This document shows, one piece after another, positions 34,548-46,908 of a DNA stretch of 64,000 nucleotides. The stretch covers positions 930,001 through 994,000 of the forward strand of contig BSBM01001445.1 of assembly GCA_027924585.1 (NCBI GenBank), written 5' to 3'. The first letter of the stretch is position 1. Each line of letters begins with the position of its first letter. Below the pieces are notes generated by a model. That model was not told the DNA's origin. It did not search any database and was given only the letters and a program-made list of their open reading frames with translations. Position numbers and translations under genes: made by a program. This DNA is from Larix kaempferi (taxonomy: Eukaryota; Streptophyta; Pinopsida; Pinales; Pinaceae).

Positions 34548-35507
34548 AAATATCTCCTGTGGATAGGTGAGACCTCCCGTAGGTGTTCCCAATACCCAAT
34601 ATAGATAGTAAAGGAATATGCCAGTAGTTTCTACTTATTCGTCTTCTTTTAACCATGCATTCAATTAAAGGAATAGATGGTGATAATGTACCTTTAACTT
34701 GACGTGTGTCCTTCATATATATGATCTGGTCCAATACCTAGAGATCTTATGCTTTAGCCTCTAAACACTTGCTATCTGAAACAAAGAGTCAAAGGAAACA
34801 CCTTTCTCAAAACTTTCAATTATGCATGAAAGAAGATAGATCTAATCTAATCATTCAATGAAATAACTAGATCAATGATATGTTATTATGAGAACAACAT
34901 GAATCGGGGAAACTATCAACATGTATATATAATAATATCAGAATTAGTACATCGTGTCAGTTTACCTTGAATGATGATGAAGGAATTTCCTTAGCTCCTT
35001 GATCCATGCTCCTCCTAGTCTATGTCACCAAAGGTTGGGATCTCACAATGGTGATGTCTAAAGGAAGGAAGAGACTTAAATTGGTAAGCATTTAGTCGTT
35101 ATTTCTCTTGGTCCCCTTTTACCCTTGGAATTCCTTCTACTTATATCCTGATGGAGGAGGAAGAGAGAAAGGATCTAGACTTCTAGAACTTAGGAAACCT
35201 GAAACTATTGTGAGTTCCCAAGCTCGTGCTATGAAGGATCCAACTCATTGAATCATGATTTTATTAGAACTCCTCCAAAAATAAATTTGTACGTTGGTAT
35301 CACACCCATAGAACAAGGAAACATGTGCTCGGATCGCAGGTTGCTAAAGGAAAACTTATGATCCAGGGGCTAGATTGTAGGTTGCTAGAAAGCAAGGTGT
35401 GATCCTGGAGGTAAATTAATCAAAACTAAGGTAATCAAGCAGGAAATCAAGGTAGAATCCGAGTGTCTAATCCATGGCCTATTGATGAGGATAATATGAG
35501 GCTCAAA
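34548..35507 (-). repeat. Right arm of the long inverted repeat
   Basis: The reverse complement of the left arm, from AAAATATCTCCTGTGG to ATGAGGCTCAAAGGTGG. The 77-residue frame 34501-34734 (minus) and the short frames opposite it are repeat products. The unpaired centre, 34129-34547, about 420 bases, has no gene. Confidence 0.8.
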
Positions 35508-37939
35508 GGTGGAAAATACCAGTATAACATCAGCTATGAGAAGCTCATTTGTAATATTCTTTCTTTTGCATAATAATATTGCCTCAAGTAGCTACTTGGT
35601 TGGGGTCATGGAGTGTTTCTATCTTCCAGGGTTCAAACAACATAAAAACATCGGTGTGTTGATATTTGATACGTTTGTGTGAGAGGATGCTCAAGATTTT
35701 CAGTCTCTTGGAATATCCTATGTAGTCGAACATGGTATCAAAGCACTTATGAAGCTTCACTTCCATTGGAGATATTAAACTTGAACCGTTGTTGTCAAGG
35801 CCATCAAAGGATTATGGGTTCTAATATTTATTTGTATTTATAGGTTGTGAGAGGTGTTCCACCGTAATCAGAGCATCATTTCTAGTTGGAAACACTTTTC
35901 ATTCATTGAAAAAGGTTTATGTTTTCCCAATATACAACAATTTTACTAGATCTAGAGGTATATTGTTACACTTATGCCCTTTTTTTATTTCTTATATCCT
36001 TTTAGTTTTAGTCGAGTTTTTATTTTAGTTCTAGTTTTTTACCTTTTCATTTTGCATATTCTCTTTTCCATTTTCTATGTGTGAACTGGGAAAATCATAA
36101 ACATAACTGTAAGGGTTTTCTTTACTATGTATGCTCTTTATCATGCACTCTATGTGAATTGGCAAACTAGAAAGAGTGGGAAAACATACATTTTACAGGG
36201 AAGCTAATGAGGACTAACCCCAAATATGATCCATTTTAGTGTCAAGATTATTTTGTTTTATTTTTCTGAATTCTTTTGTAGGAAAAGAAAAGGTTATTGG
36301 GGTAAGCACACACTTTAAGGAAGAAGAGTAAAAAACAGAAAAACCACTCATTCCTCCTTTACACATTTTACATATCTTTTAATATTAGCTCACTTTGTTA
36401 AAAGTTGTTTTCTTAAATAAGAGGTGATCTTGGGTTCAAGTCTTCTTTTTGTTAGTTACTTTTCTAAAAAGTGCATGTAAATTTTATTTTTAAGTTACTT
36501 TATTGTAAAAATGAACCTCACTTATTTTATAAAAGTGGGTCACTTAAAAGCATAAAGTATTTTATTTTTTGCATGTAATATTTAAAGTAACATTATTCTA
36601 AAGTGAACCCCACTTATTCTATAAAAGTGGGTCACATAAAGCAACATTATTGTAAAGTGAGTTTAAAAGATTAGTTCTGGGAAGAGGGGGGTCTTCTTTT
36701 TGCAACATGGATCAATCCTCTACCTTCCATGTGTCCATTAGGAGTCACTTTCAACCATTTTTCAAACAAGCATTACTTCCTCATCCAGAGTCCATTTTCA
36801 ATGTCGTTTTTTTTAAACCACCTGTTTTTTCAAGATCCTTGCATCTATACCATCATTTTTTTTGTTTTTACAGCATGCATATTAGTATGGCCACTCCATG
36901 TGATATTATGCATACCAGTTCAAACTACTCATGAAAAGCTTGTGTGGAGGATGTCCTACAAAGTAGATGACTTTACTGAATTACCTTGGGGAAAGAAAAT
37001 GAACCTGATGATGATGATAAGAAAATAAAATGGGCCAATAAATGTGATGATTCTTGTAGATTAATATAAATTTCCATTTCTAATGGCTTGTGATTCCACC
37101 TTCAAGGAATTAATGATCTAGAAACAACTTAAGAAAAGTTGGAAACTATGTTTTGTAAACACAATGAAATTCGAGGTCATTAGATTGAAAATGATTTCAT
37201 TACCATAAATCCAAGTGATTTCTCTTGCATACAAGAATTTTTTTCTAAATACAAGACACTTGGACTCTTACTTGATGAATGCAAAATAAAAAGGAAAGAC
37301 AAGCAATGTATTTTTCATATTCTTTCCATCCTTGGACTTGCCTATTCTACTTTTCTATCGACCTTTTACTTTGTGAAAGAATCTTTGGGGTTTCACTATA
37401 AAATTCCACTCTTGAATATTTTTGTGATACCTTGATTAGAGAAACATGCATATTATAAACCATATATTGCTTTGAATTTATAGAGTAACATTGTTGTTCC
37501 TAGTTGGGTAGGCATCGACCCCTATCCAAAGAGAGGGGTGGTGGAAGCAGATTTCAAACTTTCAAAGAAGGTATCAATGATATCAAAATCATCTTCATGT
37601 TCATTTTTTTGGAATCTATGTTACAACATTCCCTCCATGGCATGGGTATCCCATAATAAATCATTCATACCAACACCTATATCATTGTTTTCATCCCCAA
37701 CATGTGAAGAACTAGTGTCAATGTAGAGGTTTTGAATTGGTGACTCAGGACATAACAGGAATTGAATAGGTGGTTGATTCAACTATGCTTTGTATGCTTC
37801 GTATCCGAGCTGTGCTCATTTAGAATCCTTCTCTTTATTTGGAATCATAGTGGGGTGCAATGGTAAATGGTGGACTAGTCACTTATCCTTTGAATTTTGA
37901 TTGTAAAATTATTAAACATTAGATCAATGCACATGATGA
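35508..37939. other. Intergenic DNA without a supported gene
   Basis: Several short frames on both strands (35584-35766, 36707-37028, 37538-37726) show no motif. At 36480-36660 there is an imperfect tandem pair on the theme ATTGTAAA...TGAACC(T/C)CACTTATT with TATAAAAGTGGGTCAC. Otherwise AT-rich and featureless. Confidence 0.4.
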
Positions 37940-38383
37940 CTAGAAGCTTTTGGATCTTCTAGTAGAGATGTTTTGGGTAGTATTGATATCATACTTTGGC
38001 TCACTAGAATTCTCAATTGAATCAAAAGAAGGAAACATGTTTGTCAATTTAGGATGAAACTTAGTTGATATGGCTTCCAACTTTTCAAAAAAGCAGGATA
38101 TGGAAGTGTTCCTACATGAATTTTCTATATCACCTATTGGATTCTTGACTATAGTGGGAGGTATTAGACCATCACATTTGGGTAGTATATCATTAATATA
38201 ATGGTACAATGTGACATGTCGTGGGTTTTCATTCAACCCTTTAAATTTTGAACAATCGCATACTACTGGGGTGTCATAAAAGATATCCAGTCCACAATGC
38301 AGTACCACTAACCCGGGTTGGTTCCTAGAATATGGTATGTTACAATTGGAAGAGTAAGGTGGTTGTCCATTTTCTTCAAACAT
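37940..38383 (-). CDS. Hypothetical 147-residue reading frame
   Basis: An open frame with protein-like composition (LVVLHCGLDIFYDTPVVCDC, then a low-complexity Ser/Asn C-terminus). No family is recognised, and no neighbour with coding potential supports it. It could be a fragment of an old mobile element or a chance frame. The N-terminal MFEENGQPPYSSN start is the only ATG upstream. Confidence 0.25.
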   Translation of the reverse strand: MFEENGQPPYSSNCNIPYSRNQPGLVVLHCGLDIFYDTPVVCDCSKFKGLNENPRHVTLYHYINDILPKCDGLIPPTIVKNPIGDIENSCRNTSISCFFEKLEAISTKFHPKLTNMFPSFDSIENSSEPKYDINTTQNISTRRSKSF

Positions 38384-39979
38384 ATTCCTACAATATATTT
38401 CTCCTTATAAGAGCTTATGGAATTTTTGGATTAGAGGAATATATCGTGCATCTGAACTCATTCATAAATCATGATCTTGCAACATTTAATGAATAATTAT
38501 TAAAATGCTCATGAATAAATAACATCAAATTATTGAATTAAATAAATAAAATATGAACTTACTGCAAATGGTGGGGGAGAACTTCAAGAACTTGCAATGA
38601 TATGGAATGACCTGGAATCTAAAAAATTGTCCATTTGATATTACAATATTTGTTTCCTTGTATTTGAGCCAAAAACATCATCAATACCTGAATAAATTCT
38701 TAAAATACTTTTTGGGAAGCATAGAAAAATATAACTTCAAGAAGAATTTCAAAATGATTGTAAAGGTATCGGTGCACTGTATTGTTGTTTTTATGCCCTA
38801 ATACGCATTATCAAAAAATGCATTGCTTATCGGAATTTGTTCGTACGTCCACAAAGAAAAACCTCCACAAAAAGTAAATTATGGATATTTACATTTGAAT
38901 TTTGTCAAATATTTATTTTTTTGGTGCACTATACAATGTAAAGCACACTAATACTTTTCACTCAAAATAACACAACAATGCACTTTATTGTAAAGCGCAC
39001 CAAAAAATGTAAATTTAAAAAAAAATCATCATGAGTGTTTATCATCAATGGACCTTTAAATAAATAGCAAAAATATGAGAGGGAATTTCATTTTCTTAAA
39101 TGTGCGTTTATAAAAGAAAACCCTAATCCTAGTTTCATTATTTTTCCAAGATTTAGAGAGGATATCTGTGCAAGAGAGATTTACCGGCAAAGAATTTGGG
39201 GTGGGAAAAGAGATAAATTGCTTCTCTTGGTTACCCGTTACCCTCTCTATATTTCATAAGATGTAGTTTTTTTCCTTCTAAGAAATATATTTGTATAGTT
39301 TTTTTACTTGTATATGGCAGTGTTCATTATCTATTGCAATAGTACCACTCATTGTATTGGATACCAAAACTCATCTCTATCAGTTTAAAAAAAAATGCTT
39401 TCGTGGTTTGTGGTGCACATTGTACATAAATACCACACCAATGCATATATATATTAATAAATACCAAATGTGTTCTTAAGTAACCCGCACTACTTTGTAC
39501 TTATTTAATATCACATTTGTCATCATGTGTATTTCACTGGCATTGCTTAATTCGTAATGTAAAAATATTTTTTTTACCAAAAATCTTACATTTTGAATTT
39601 GTTCAAGGTTTAACGATGCACATAAATATTTATCAGGAATCGAGGCATTTAGTATTTTATAGAGCAACGGGTGAATATAGAATTCATAAAAAAAATATCC
39701 AAATTTGTAACATCATGGAAATGATATGTCAGTGCATACGTATATGTATATCGCATCGGTGTGCACATTTATGTATACCACACTGATGCGCACGATTATG
39801 TATATTGCACTGGTGCGCTTATGTCACACCAGTGCTTATTTATATTATGCACACCATTATATTTTTTTTAAAATTATTTCATAATTTATATACCTAATGA
39901 TTCCTATTTTTTTAAAATAATATGGCCAACAAAATTTCAAGGAAAACAACTTATTGTAGAGAGCACAAAGCTAGCTTAT
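38384..39979. other. AT-rich DNA with GTGCAC/CACTGGTGCGC-type short repeats
   Basis: No supported gene. Between about 39730 and 39850 short phrases on the theme 'GCAC...TTATGTATA...CACTGGTGCGC' recur at about 30-base spacing. Similar GTGCAC/AAAGCGCAC phrases occur at 38930-39010. Short frames here are AT-rich and not convincing. Confidence 0.35.
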
Positions 39980-41600
39980 TGTAATGCCCCTCTCGAGGTC
40001 TAGCTAAATCAGATATAGGTATACATATATTCACAAATAGATATGAGATGAAATATATTAAACAATTTATAAAATTATAAAAATATACAATCATAACAAA
40101 TCTATATAAATTTTTTCTTATAACCAACATATCCAAACTTTAAACATTAAAATTAATTCAATTTAATGCTTAACCAAAACAAAAACAATGGTTGTATCAT
40201 ACCTGTTAATCACTAGTTGCTGAAGTTTGAGGACGAGGCCGAAGGTTGGTGTTGCCACCGAATCCACTGCAAGATTTAATCTTCAATATTTCCAATCACA
40301 AATGATCCATCGGTTTCCACCCTACCATACCCAAAGGATACACTTCTTCTCCCAAGACCCCCACGCACGACGGGGTTGCCGACACACTCTGCTAGCCAAT
40401 GAACTATGATACCAAAATCTCTGCTGAGAGGAAATCCCAACCCCACTTGTATCATAGTGAACCACTAACACACCCTCCAACAATCACCTAAACAGGAGCC
40501 ACAGCCCAAGCTGCCTCCAAAATTATTTTTCCCCTGAAGGGATCTCTCAAGCTTCTTCCTCCCTTCTTTTATAGCAATCTGTCTACCTTATTTTCCTACC
40601 CCTTTTTATTTTATTTTATTATTGTCATTTATGATTTTTATCTTGTTGTCATCATTATTATTATTTTTAGTTTTATTATTTCCAATGTTTATCTTGTTGT
40701 TGTTATTATTATTATTATTATTTACTTTTAATATTTATCTTGTTTTCATTATTAGTATTATTTTTATTTTTATTATTTCCAATGTTTATCTTGGAGTCAT
40801 TATTATTATTATTATTTCTAATGTTTATCTTGTTGTCATTATTATTATTATTATTATTGTTATTATTGTTATTATTATTATTATTATTATTTACTTACTT
40901 GATCAATTCATTTAGTTAATATATTAGTAATTCTTGTTTCCCTTGTTCAATTATGAATTATTAATTAATTAACCATCACATTTTCGCCGTGACCATGGAT
41001 ATCAAGGCGCCATGCTTCCCTCATGCCCTTTGGATATTCCCTTAGGTGGGGATGCGGTATGACAATTGAGACATCATTAACTCAACCTACCTACCTTGTT
41101 GAGGGACTAGTGGTTCCCTAGAGAATAAGGCTGAGTCCTTATTGCACGCCCCCCAGCAATATACCTCATGAGTGATCGTACCACGGTCGACCCTCACCAA
41201 AACATGCATATGATGAGTCAGAGCCTCACTCTCTCTAGACGAACTCATCGCGTGGACATTGGATAGACTTAATTGGTGTCATAATCAGCTCTGTCCCTTG
41301 ATGTGGATCGATTGGAAATCGCATCCAACACCTGCAAATAAATACCATGTGCATCAAATCTCAATAAATAGAATTTCAATAAATCCATAAAATTATAGAT
41401 TGACATCACTTATCAATATAACTGACTCATTCCAAGTCCATGCACATCACGTGCATCAATTAGAGCATGAATTCACTTGTCACCGTAATCGAATTCGTCT
41501 GAGTCCATGCACATCACATGCATCAAATCCTTTCACCGAGATTTCATCATAAGCATATATATATTTACCAGGTTATCAACACATGTCAATGATTTACGAC
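39980..41600 (-). repeat. Repeat copy 1, associated with a Ty3 integrase fragment
   Basis: The plus strand begins TGTAATGCCCCTC. The first 950 bases match 42741-43580. On the minus strand, near 40405, TTTTGGTATCATAGTTC resembles an initiator-Met primer site, so the part to its right may be an LTR and the part to its left a gag leader with a splice-donor-like ACAGGTATGATA. An ATT-rich tract occupies 40606-40900. The part 40920-41600 is unique to this copy. The exact LTR ends are unresolved. Confidence 0.5.
40606..40900. repeat. ATT-rich microsatellite region
   Basis: Runs of ATT broken by repeats of TTCCAATGTTTATCTTGTTGT. The 97-residue hydrophobic frame over it (40622-40915) is low-complexity translation, not a protein. 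The same composite array is at 43366-43580 in the second repeat copy. Confidence 0.9.
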
Positions 41601-41657
41601 TCATTCCGAGTGTGGCGTATTGATGCCTACTTGCATGGAATGTACCTACTCTATAGG

Positions 41658-42008
41658 TCAACTCAACAACACATCTGACATCTGCAAATGACTCCAATCA
41701 ATAACATGGGATGGATAAGATACATAATGGCGTAAAATAGAAACATGAAACACATCATACATCTGACTCAAATATGGTGGCAATGCAAGGCGATAAGCAA
41801 CCGATCCCAATCTATCAGTGATCTGAAAAGGTACCACAAACCGTGGAGACAATTTGGATCCCTTGCCAAATTTTATAGAGCTCTTCTGCAGCCCCACCCA
41901 CAAGAAGACTCTATCTCCAATCTCATAGATCCGGTAAATCCTAGGTGCATCCTTATAGCTCTTTTTCCGGTCTTGGGCTTCTTTGAGCCTTGTATCAATG
42001 GTCTGCAT
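41658..42008 (-). pseudogene. Ty3 integrase C-terminal domain
   Basis: A 116-residue open stretch with the integrase C-terminal signature: IGDRVFLWVGLQKSSIKFGK, KLSPRFVVPFQI, VAYRLALPPYLSQMYDVFHV and LRHYVSYPSHVI. This domain binds DNA during integration. It continues, after a break, the core domain at 42192-42620. No chromodomain is evident before the stop at 41658. Confidence 0.88.
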
Positions 42009-42191
42009 CTACTCCTCCATCTTCTAGATCACTTCTGGACCCAACAAGACTTTATCCTCTAGATGATCCCAACTCAAGGGTGTCCGACATGGCCTGCCAT
42101 ACAGAAAATCAAAAGGTTCCATCTGTATCGAACTATGGTAACTGTTGTTGTAGGTGAATTCTACCAATGGTAGATACTCTTCCCATCACTT

Positions 42192-42620
42192 CTACTCATC
42201 CATAACATACATACGTAACATGTCCTCCAAAACCTTATTGGCCCTATCGGTCTGACCATCTGTCTCAGGGTAATCTATTGTGCTGAAGTTCAGTTGAGTT
42301 CCCAATGCTTCCTGGAAACTCGTCCAAAACCTACTAGTGAAAACTGACCCCTTGTTGGAAATAATTTTTCGAGGTACACCATGCAACCACACCACTTCAT
42401 TCACAAAGACCCATGCTACCTCTAGCGCCTCATAAGTTGCTTTGACCGAAACAAAGTGTTCACTCTTGGTCAAAGTGTCCACCACAAAAGATATAGAATC
42501 ATGTCTCCGGGAGGTCATAGGAAATCCCACAATTAAATCCATGGATATCACCTCCCAGTCAGACTCGGGGATGGCATGTGGCTGCAATAGTCTAGCCGGA
42601 TGACGATGCTCAACCTTCAC
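42192..42620 (-). pseudogene. Ty3 integrase catalytic core, fragment
   Basis: 142 residues: DWEVISMDLIVGFPM (first catalytic Asp), VVDTLTKSEHFVSVKA, WLHGVPRKIISNKGSVFTSRFW, and DYPETDGQTDRANKVLEDML (the Glu region, where YHPETDGQTERVN is usual). The second catalytic Asp, expected in ISDRGS, reads ISNKGS, so the active site is lost. RT, RNase H and the integrase zinc-binding domain are missing: upstream sequence turns directly into the second repeat copy. The short block between (VQTREYAATITINNLYLQ) is not recognised. Confidence 0.88.
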
Positions 42621-42740
42621 TAGCTGGAATTCTATACACCTCGCCTTGAAGATACAGATTGTTGATGGTTATAGTTGCAGCGTATTCTCTTGTTTGGACA
42701 ACTTCAATCTCAATGAATAAGAGGTGCTGGATAGGATTTA

Positions 42741-43580
42741 TGAATGCCCCTCCATGGGTCCTAGCTAAATCAGATATGCATATACATATATTCACAAATA
42801 GATCTGAGATGAAATATATAAAACAATTTAAAAAATTATAAAAATATACAATCATAACACATCTATATAACCTTTTCTTATAACCAACATATACAAATGT
42901 TAAACATTAAAATTAATTCAATTTAATGCTTAACCAAAACAAAAACAATGGTTGTATCATACCTTTCAATCGCTAGTTGCTGAAGGTTGAGGACACGGAT
43001 GAAAGTTGGTTTTTCCGCCGAATCCACTGCAATATTTAATATTCAAGATTTCCAATCACAAATGATCCACCGGTTTCCACCCTACCATACCCAAAGGATA
43101 CTCTTTTTCTCCTGGGACCCCCGTGCACAACGGGGCTGCCGACACACTCTGCTAGCCAATGAAATATGATACCAGACTCTCTACTGAGGGGAAATCCCAA
43201 CCCCACTTGTATCATAGTGAATTACTAACACACCCTCCAATAGTCACCTAGAAAGGAGCCATAGCCCAAGCTGCCTCCAAAATTCTTTTTCCCCGAAAGG
43301 GATCTCTCAATCTTCTTCCTCCCTTCTTTTATAGTGATCTGTCTACTTTATTTTCCTGCCCCTTTTTATTTTATTTTATTTTATTATTTCCATTTCTGAT
43401 GTTTATCTTGTTGTCATCATCATTATTATTATTATTATTATTATTTCCAATGTTTATCTTGTTGTTATTATTATTATTATTTTTATTATTTTCAATGTTT
43501 ATCTTGTTGTTGTTATTATTATTATTATTATTATTTCTAGTGTTTATCTTGTTGTCATTATTATTATTTTTTATTTTATT
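42741..43580 (-). repeat. Repeat copy 2 (partner of 39980-40920)
   Basis: Starts TGAATGCCCCTCC and runs parallel to copy 1, including the primer-site-like TGGTATCATATTTC on the minus strand (near 43160-43173) and the same composite ATT tract (43366-43580). It is cut near 43580, where unrelated sequence begins. The two copies are in the same orientation around an integrase fragment of about 1 kb. Confidence 0.6.
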
Positions 43581-43883
43581 TTTGTAAGCAGCATAAGGAA
43601 ATTATATTAGAGTACAAAAAATGTTACATTCACATGAGAATCAATAGATTCAAGAGCTTTTTGAAGCTTCTCATGGAGCAAAAAGAACAAGAAATAACCT
43701 CTGTAGACCTGCCCTTCTATGGCCTGAGTAACATTGACACTATTATAGTTGACCAGTAAAAACATAGACTGAACTAGACCAGAGAGATATACTAGAGTTT
43801 GATAGTAAACCATTATCCAAAACAAAGAAACACAGGTAACGCTAACCGCAAAAACAAAAGAGTTAGACTCACTCAGAGTAGCT

Positions 43884-44667
43884 CTAGGTGTTGCCTTCGG
43901 CATTCTGGGAACATGGTTTGTCCTCAATGAAAGGGAAACTGCCAAAGAAATCTTCATTCCAATTCTGGGTTGGGAGTTTGATAGGCAGAGGCTCTGTCTT
44001 GCATGGAGTGACAACGTCGTCCTCGGTCTTCCTTACCCACTTGTAGTGTAGGGAATCAATAGTCGAGGGTATAGGGAAGGATGTCACAGGGGGAGGGGTC
44101 CCCTGTAACACAACTGCGGCAAGAGAACTCGGGCCTGAGTTGGGGCCCCGAACAGAAGCAGATCCATCTGCAACATCAATGCCGAAGGATTGTTGTAGGG
44201 AGTTGTATGTTTCTTGGGCTTCTGTTGTAGTAGCAACGCCATCAACTTGAACATTTAGATTGCCAACCATTCCCTCAACATGGGATGTAGGGCCAGAATT
44301 TTGGGGAGGAGTGGAATGACAAAAGAGAGGGTATCTTCGACCGGCCAAATTGGCTTCTAGAGCAACCAACATTTTGTCCAGATGGGCCATGTTGGCCCTG
44401 GTGTCCATTATCACCACCTTGTCCATGTTCCAGTTGGTTAACATTTATTTGACCAATGTTCCCAGCATATTCTTCATTAAATAGTAATTGACCTGGTTTC
44501 CTTGGTTACCAATGGCCAAAATATCAGCCACACTATGCGATTCCCAATCGTCAACTAGTCTACGAAAAGGGACGGAGACATTGTCATCATAGGCATTGTT
44601 GGATTTCTTCTCCTTCTCAGCAGAAGTTGCAATCTTTCCGATGCCATGAACAGCTCCACGCCATTGA
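43884..44667 (-). pseudogene. Hypothetical reading frame with one stop
   Basis: Frame from about 44667 (GAVHGIGKIATSAEKEKK) to one TAA at about 44447, then an ATG and 186 further codons (NWNMDKVVIMDTRANMAHLD through PTQNWNEDFFGSFPFIED). Composition is protein-like with no recognised family. It could be an exon of a decayed gene or an unusual element frame. The 43607-44014 frame overlapping it is a shadow. Confidence 0.35.
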
Positions 44668-45279
44668 AATCATAACATTATCATCTCAACATAATCATAT
44701 GGAATCATCATCAACATCTCGTAGTCAATAAAATGTATTGATCATGTACTCATATTAAACATCACATAGTCTAAAACACCATCGAGCCATTCATTGTTGA
44801 ATGCCTTCAAACAATAAGTCATAATCCGATGTACATACAGTCTAATAATAATTCATAATCAGAACCATAATCACAAGTCTCAAGCAATAATTCTCAAACA
44901 ATAAGTCATATTCATAAACAGTCTATAGTGTATCACCAAAAACGGGTCACTACAATGATCCCAACAAAAGAACAAGGCAAGTTCTTTAGTTTTTATTAGA
45001 AATTTTATATATTTGAATTATGTGTAAGTTTGAGTTAATGATGTGTATTGGTTAATGCATTTCATGCAAAGCAAAAACTTGAAGAAACTCGATAATATTG
45101 TTCACAATCTGAGTGCAGAAGAGCATAAAATATTTATGGACATTTTGTAAAGAGAGGAATTAGGTGGATCAAAAGGTAATCAACTTGAAGTTTTTCTTTG
45201 ACTTTTTACTAAAAATGAAATTTTTAACATCAATAATTAACTTGTGTTAAATGCTCGATTTCACATTTTTTTAATGTTC
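44668..45279. other. Non-coding DNA
   Basis: No gene found. It has a run of CATAATC/CAATAA-type short phrases (near 44690-44930) with no clear period. Confidence 0.35.
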
Positions 45280-46560
45280 TATAGGGACCAATACCAAGAG
45301 AACGGAATGTCGTCCTAAGAAGATAAAAATTATGAAGGATGTAAATGATGAGGATTTGGTCCTCGACTCATCTAGAGTGGTGCTGTAAGTTAATGAGAGG
45401 GGATTTTTTTTTATAAAACTATGAGGGATATAATGGAAGGAGCATATAGATGGAGTTTCCACTTAGAGTATAAAAATCAATCCAATGAATCCAAGAATGA
45501 AGTTATATATAAAGCATTTCTGGAGAAGGTCTGTGATACCCGTGAGACTTAAAATAGAAAAAAACTTACAATAAAAAAGAAAAATAGTTTAAAAAGTATT
45601 ATAACTAAACATGTTTTTCTATAATATGCCCCCAAAATTTCCAAATTAATTTTTGTTACTATATTTAATTTCATGTCAATTTAAAATAAATATTATTATG
45701 TTTGTTTATTTTTCAGGAATATATGAAAATTCCAAAGGAAAAATGAGGGGATCACCAAAACATGTTGGTAGGGATGTCCAAAAACGTGTACAAGGCTCGA
45801 TGGTAAAAGAAATGAACATAATTGCATTGCAAGAGGAGCCAACCCATCAACAACATGCATCATAGATATATGTAATTATTGAATTATTATTATATGTACA
45901 TTGAATTTAATTATTACATGAAATACTAATTTTCAGTTGTTTTATTGTAGAAAATAAAACAAAATGAAACCCATTCAACACATAAGATAGGACGACAAGG
46001 AAGAAAAAGGTAAATAGTAAAGTTTGTGAGTACTTATGTTTCTGATGTTACTAAATATTTCGCATTTTTCATGGTATTTATATTTAAATAGTTGATTTAC
46101 ACTCATCCATGGATGTCTTCTAATAGGTGCTAACATACAAAGAAGAGCCATCTGAATAATCAATCGACATTGGGTCAAGTATGGGTTGTGAGTATATGTT
46201 GAAGTATCAAGGGGTAATTGAACAATTTGTAAGTATCTATGTTGCAGAAGTTAACTTCCTTTATTTTATAATTCATGGAGAAACAAGGATACTTAATATG
46301 ACTTATATTTATGCATTTGTCATGGTGTATTAAACATGCAAGAAACAAAGAATCGAGTGGAGGCAATGGAAGATATTTTGAGAAACAACATGGTGCATGG
46401 CTTCGAAAGAATGTGCATTATTTTTGAAAAAAATGCTACTAGGGTATGTTTTATTTATTTATGCAAACATGTTATGTTTCTATATAAATGTGCATATATT
46501 TATTGCACTTTATTTCTATGAATGTAGGTGGAATATGAAGAGGAGGAATGTTGAAAAAAC
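45280..46560 (+). pseudogene. Exon-like blocks bounded by AG/GT (unidentified)
   Basis: Several short lysine/glutamate-rich open blocks are separated by AT-rich DNA with splice-like borders. Near 45285 after CTATAG: TNTKRTECRPKKIKIMKD. At 45716 after TTTTTCAG: GIYENSKGKMRGSPKHVGRD. At 45950 after TTATTGTAG: KIKQNETHSTHKIGRQGRKR, then GTAAAT. At 46336: QETKNRVEAMEDILRNNMVH. This looks like a many-exon gene relic, possibly a DNA-transposon protein, but the family is not recognised. Confidence 0.3.
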
Positions 46561-46749
46561 AAGCTAAATAACACAAAAATAGGTTCAATAACCCAACTAA
46601 AATATCACCTACAAGTGATGAAGACATGAGGCATGCACGTAACGTGAGCATTGACAACAATTCAAGTGATGAATCACAATCAATATAATTGATTGTTACT
46701 GCAAGTAATATGTTTTGGAATATTTTTCCACTATGAAAAATAGAGATTT

Positions 46750-46908
46750 TGTTTAACACACTAGACATGTTTCCCCAATTGCATGAAGACATGTTATCAA
46801 TAAGTGTAACAATTGCATATTGATATTTTGTTTAATGTATTGAACATATTGCCCCAATTGTATGGAAACAAGGTACCAATATGTGCAACAATTACATATT
46901 GGTTACAT
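46750..46908 (+). repeat. Imperfect tandem pair of about 79 bp
   Basis: TTTTGTTTAA...CCCCAATTG(C/T)ATG and GTG(T/C)AACAATT(G/A)CATATTG occur twice, in adjacent copies. No coding significance is seen. Confidence 0.7.

Noticed and set aside
40622-40915. 97-residue hydrophobic protein
   Set aside because: Translation of an ATT microsatellite; no other coding evidence.
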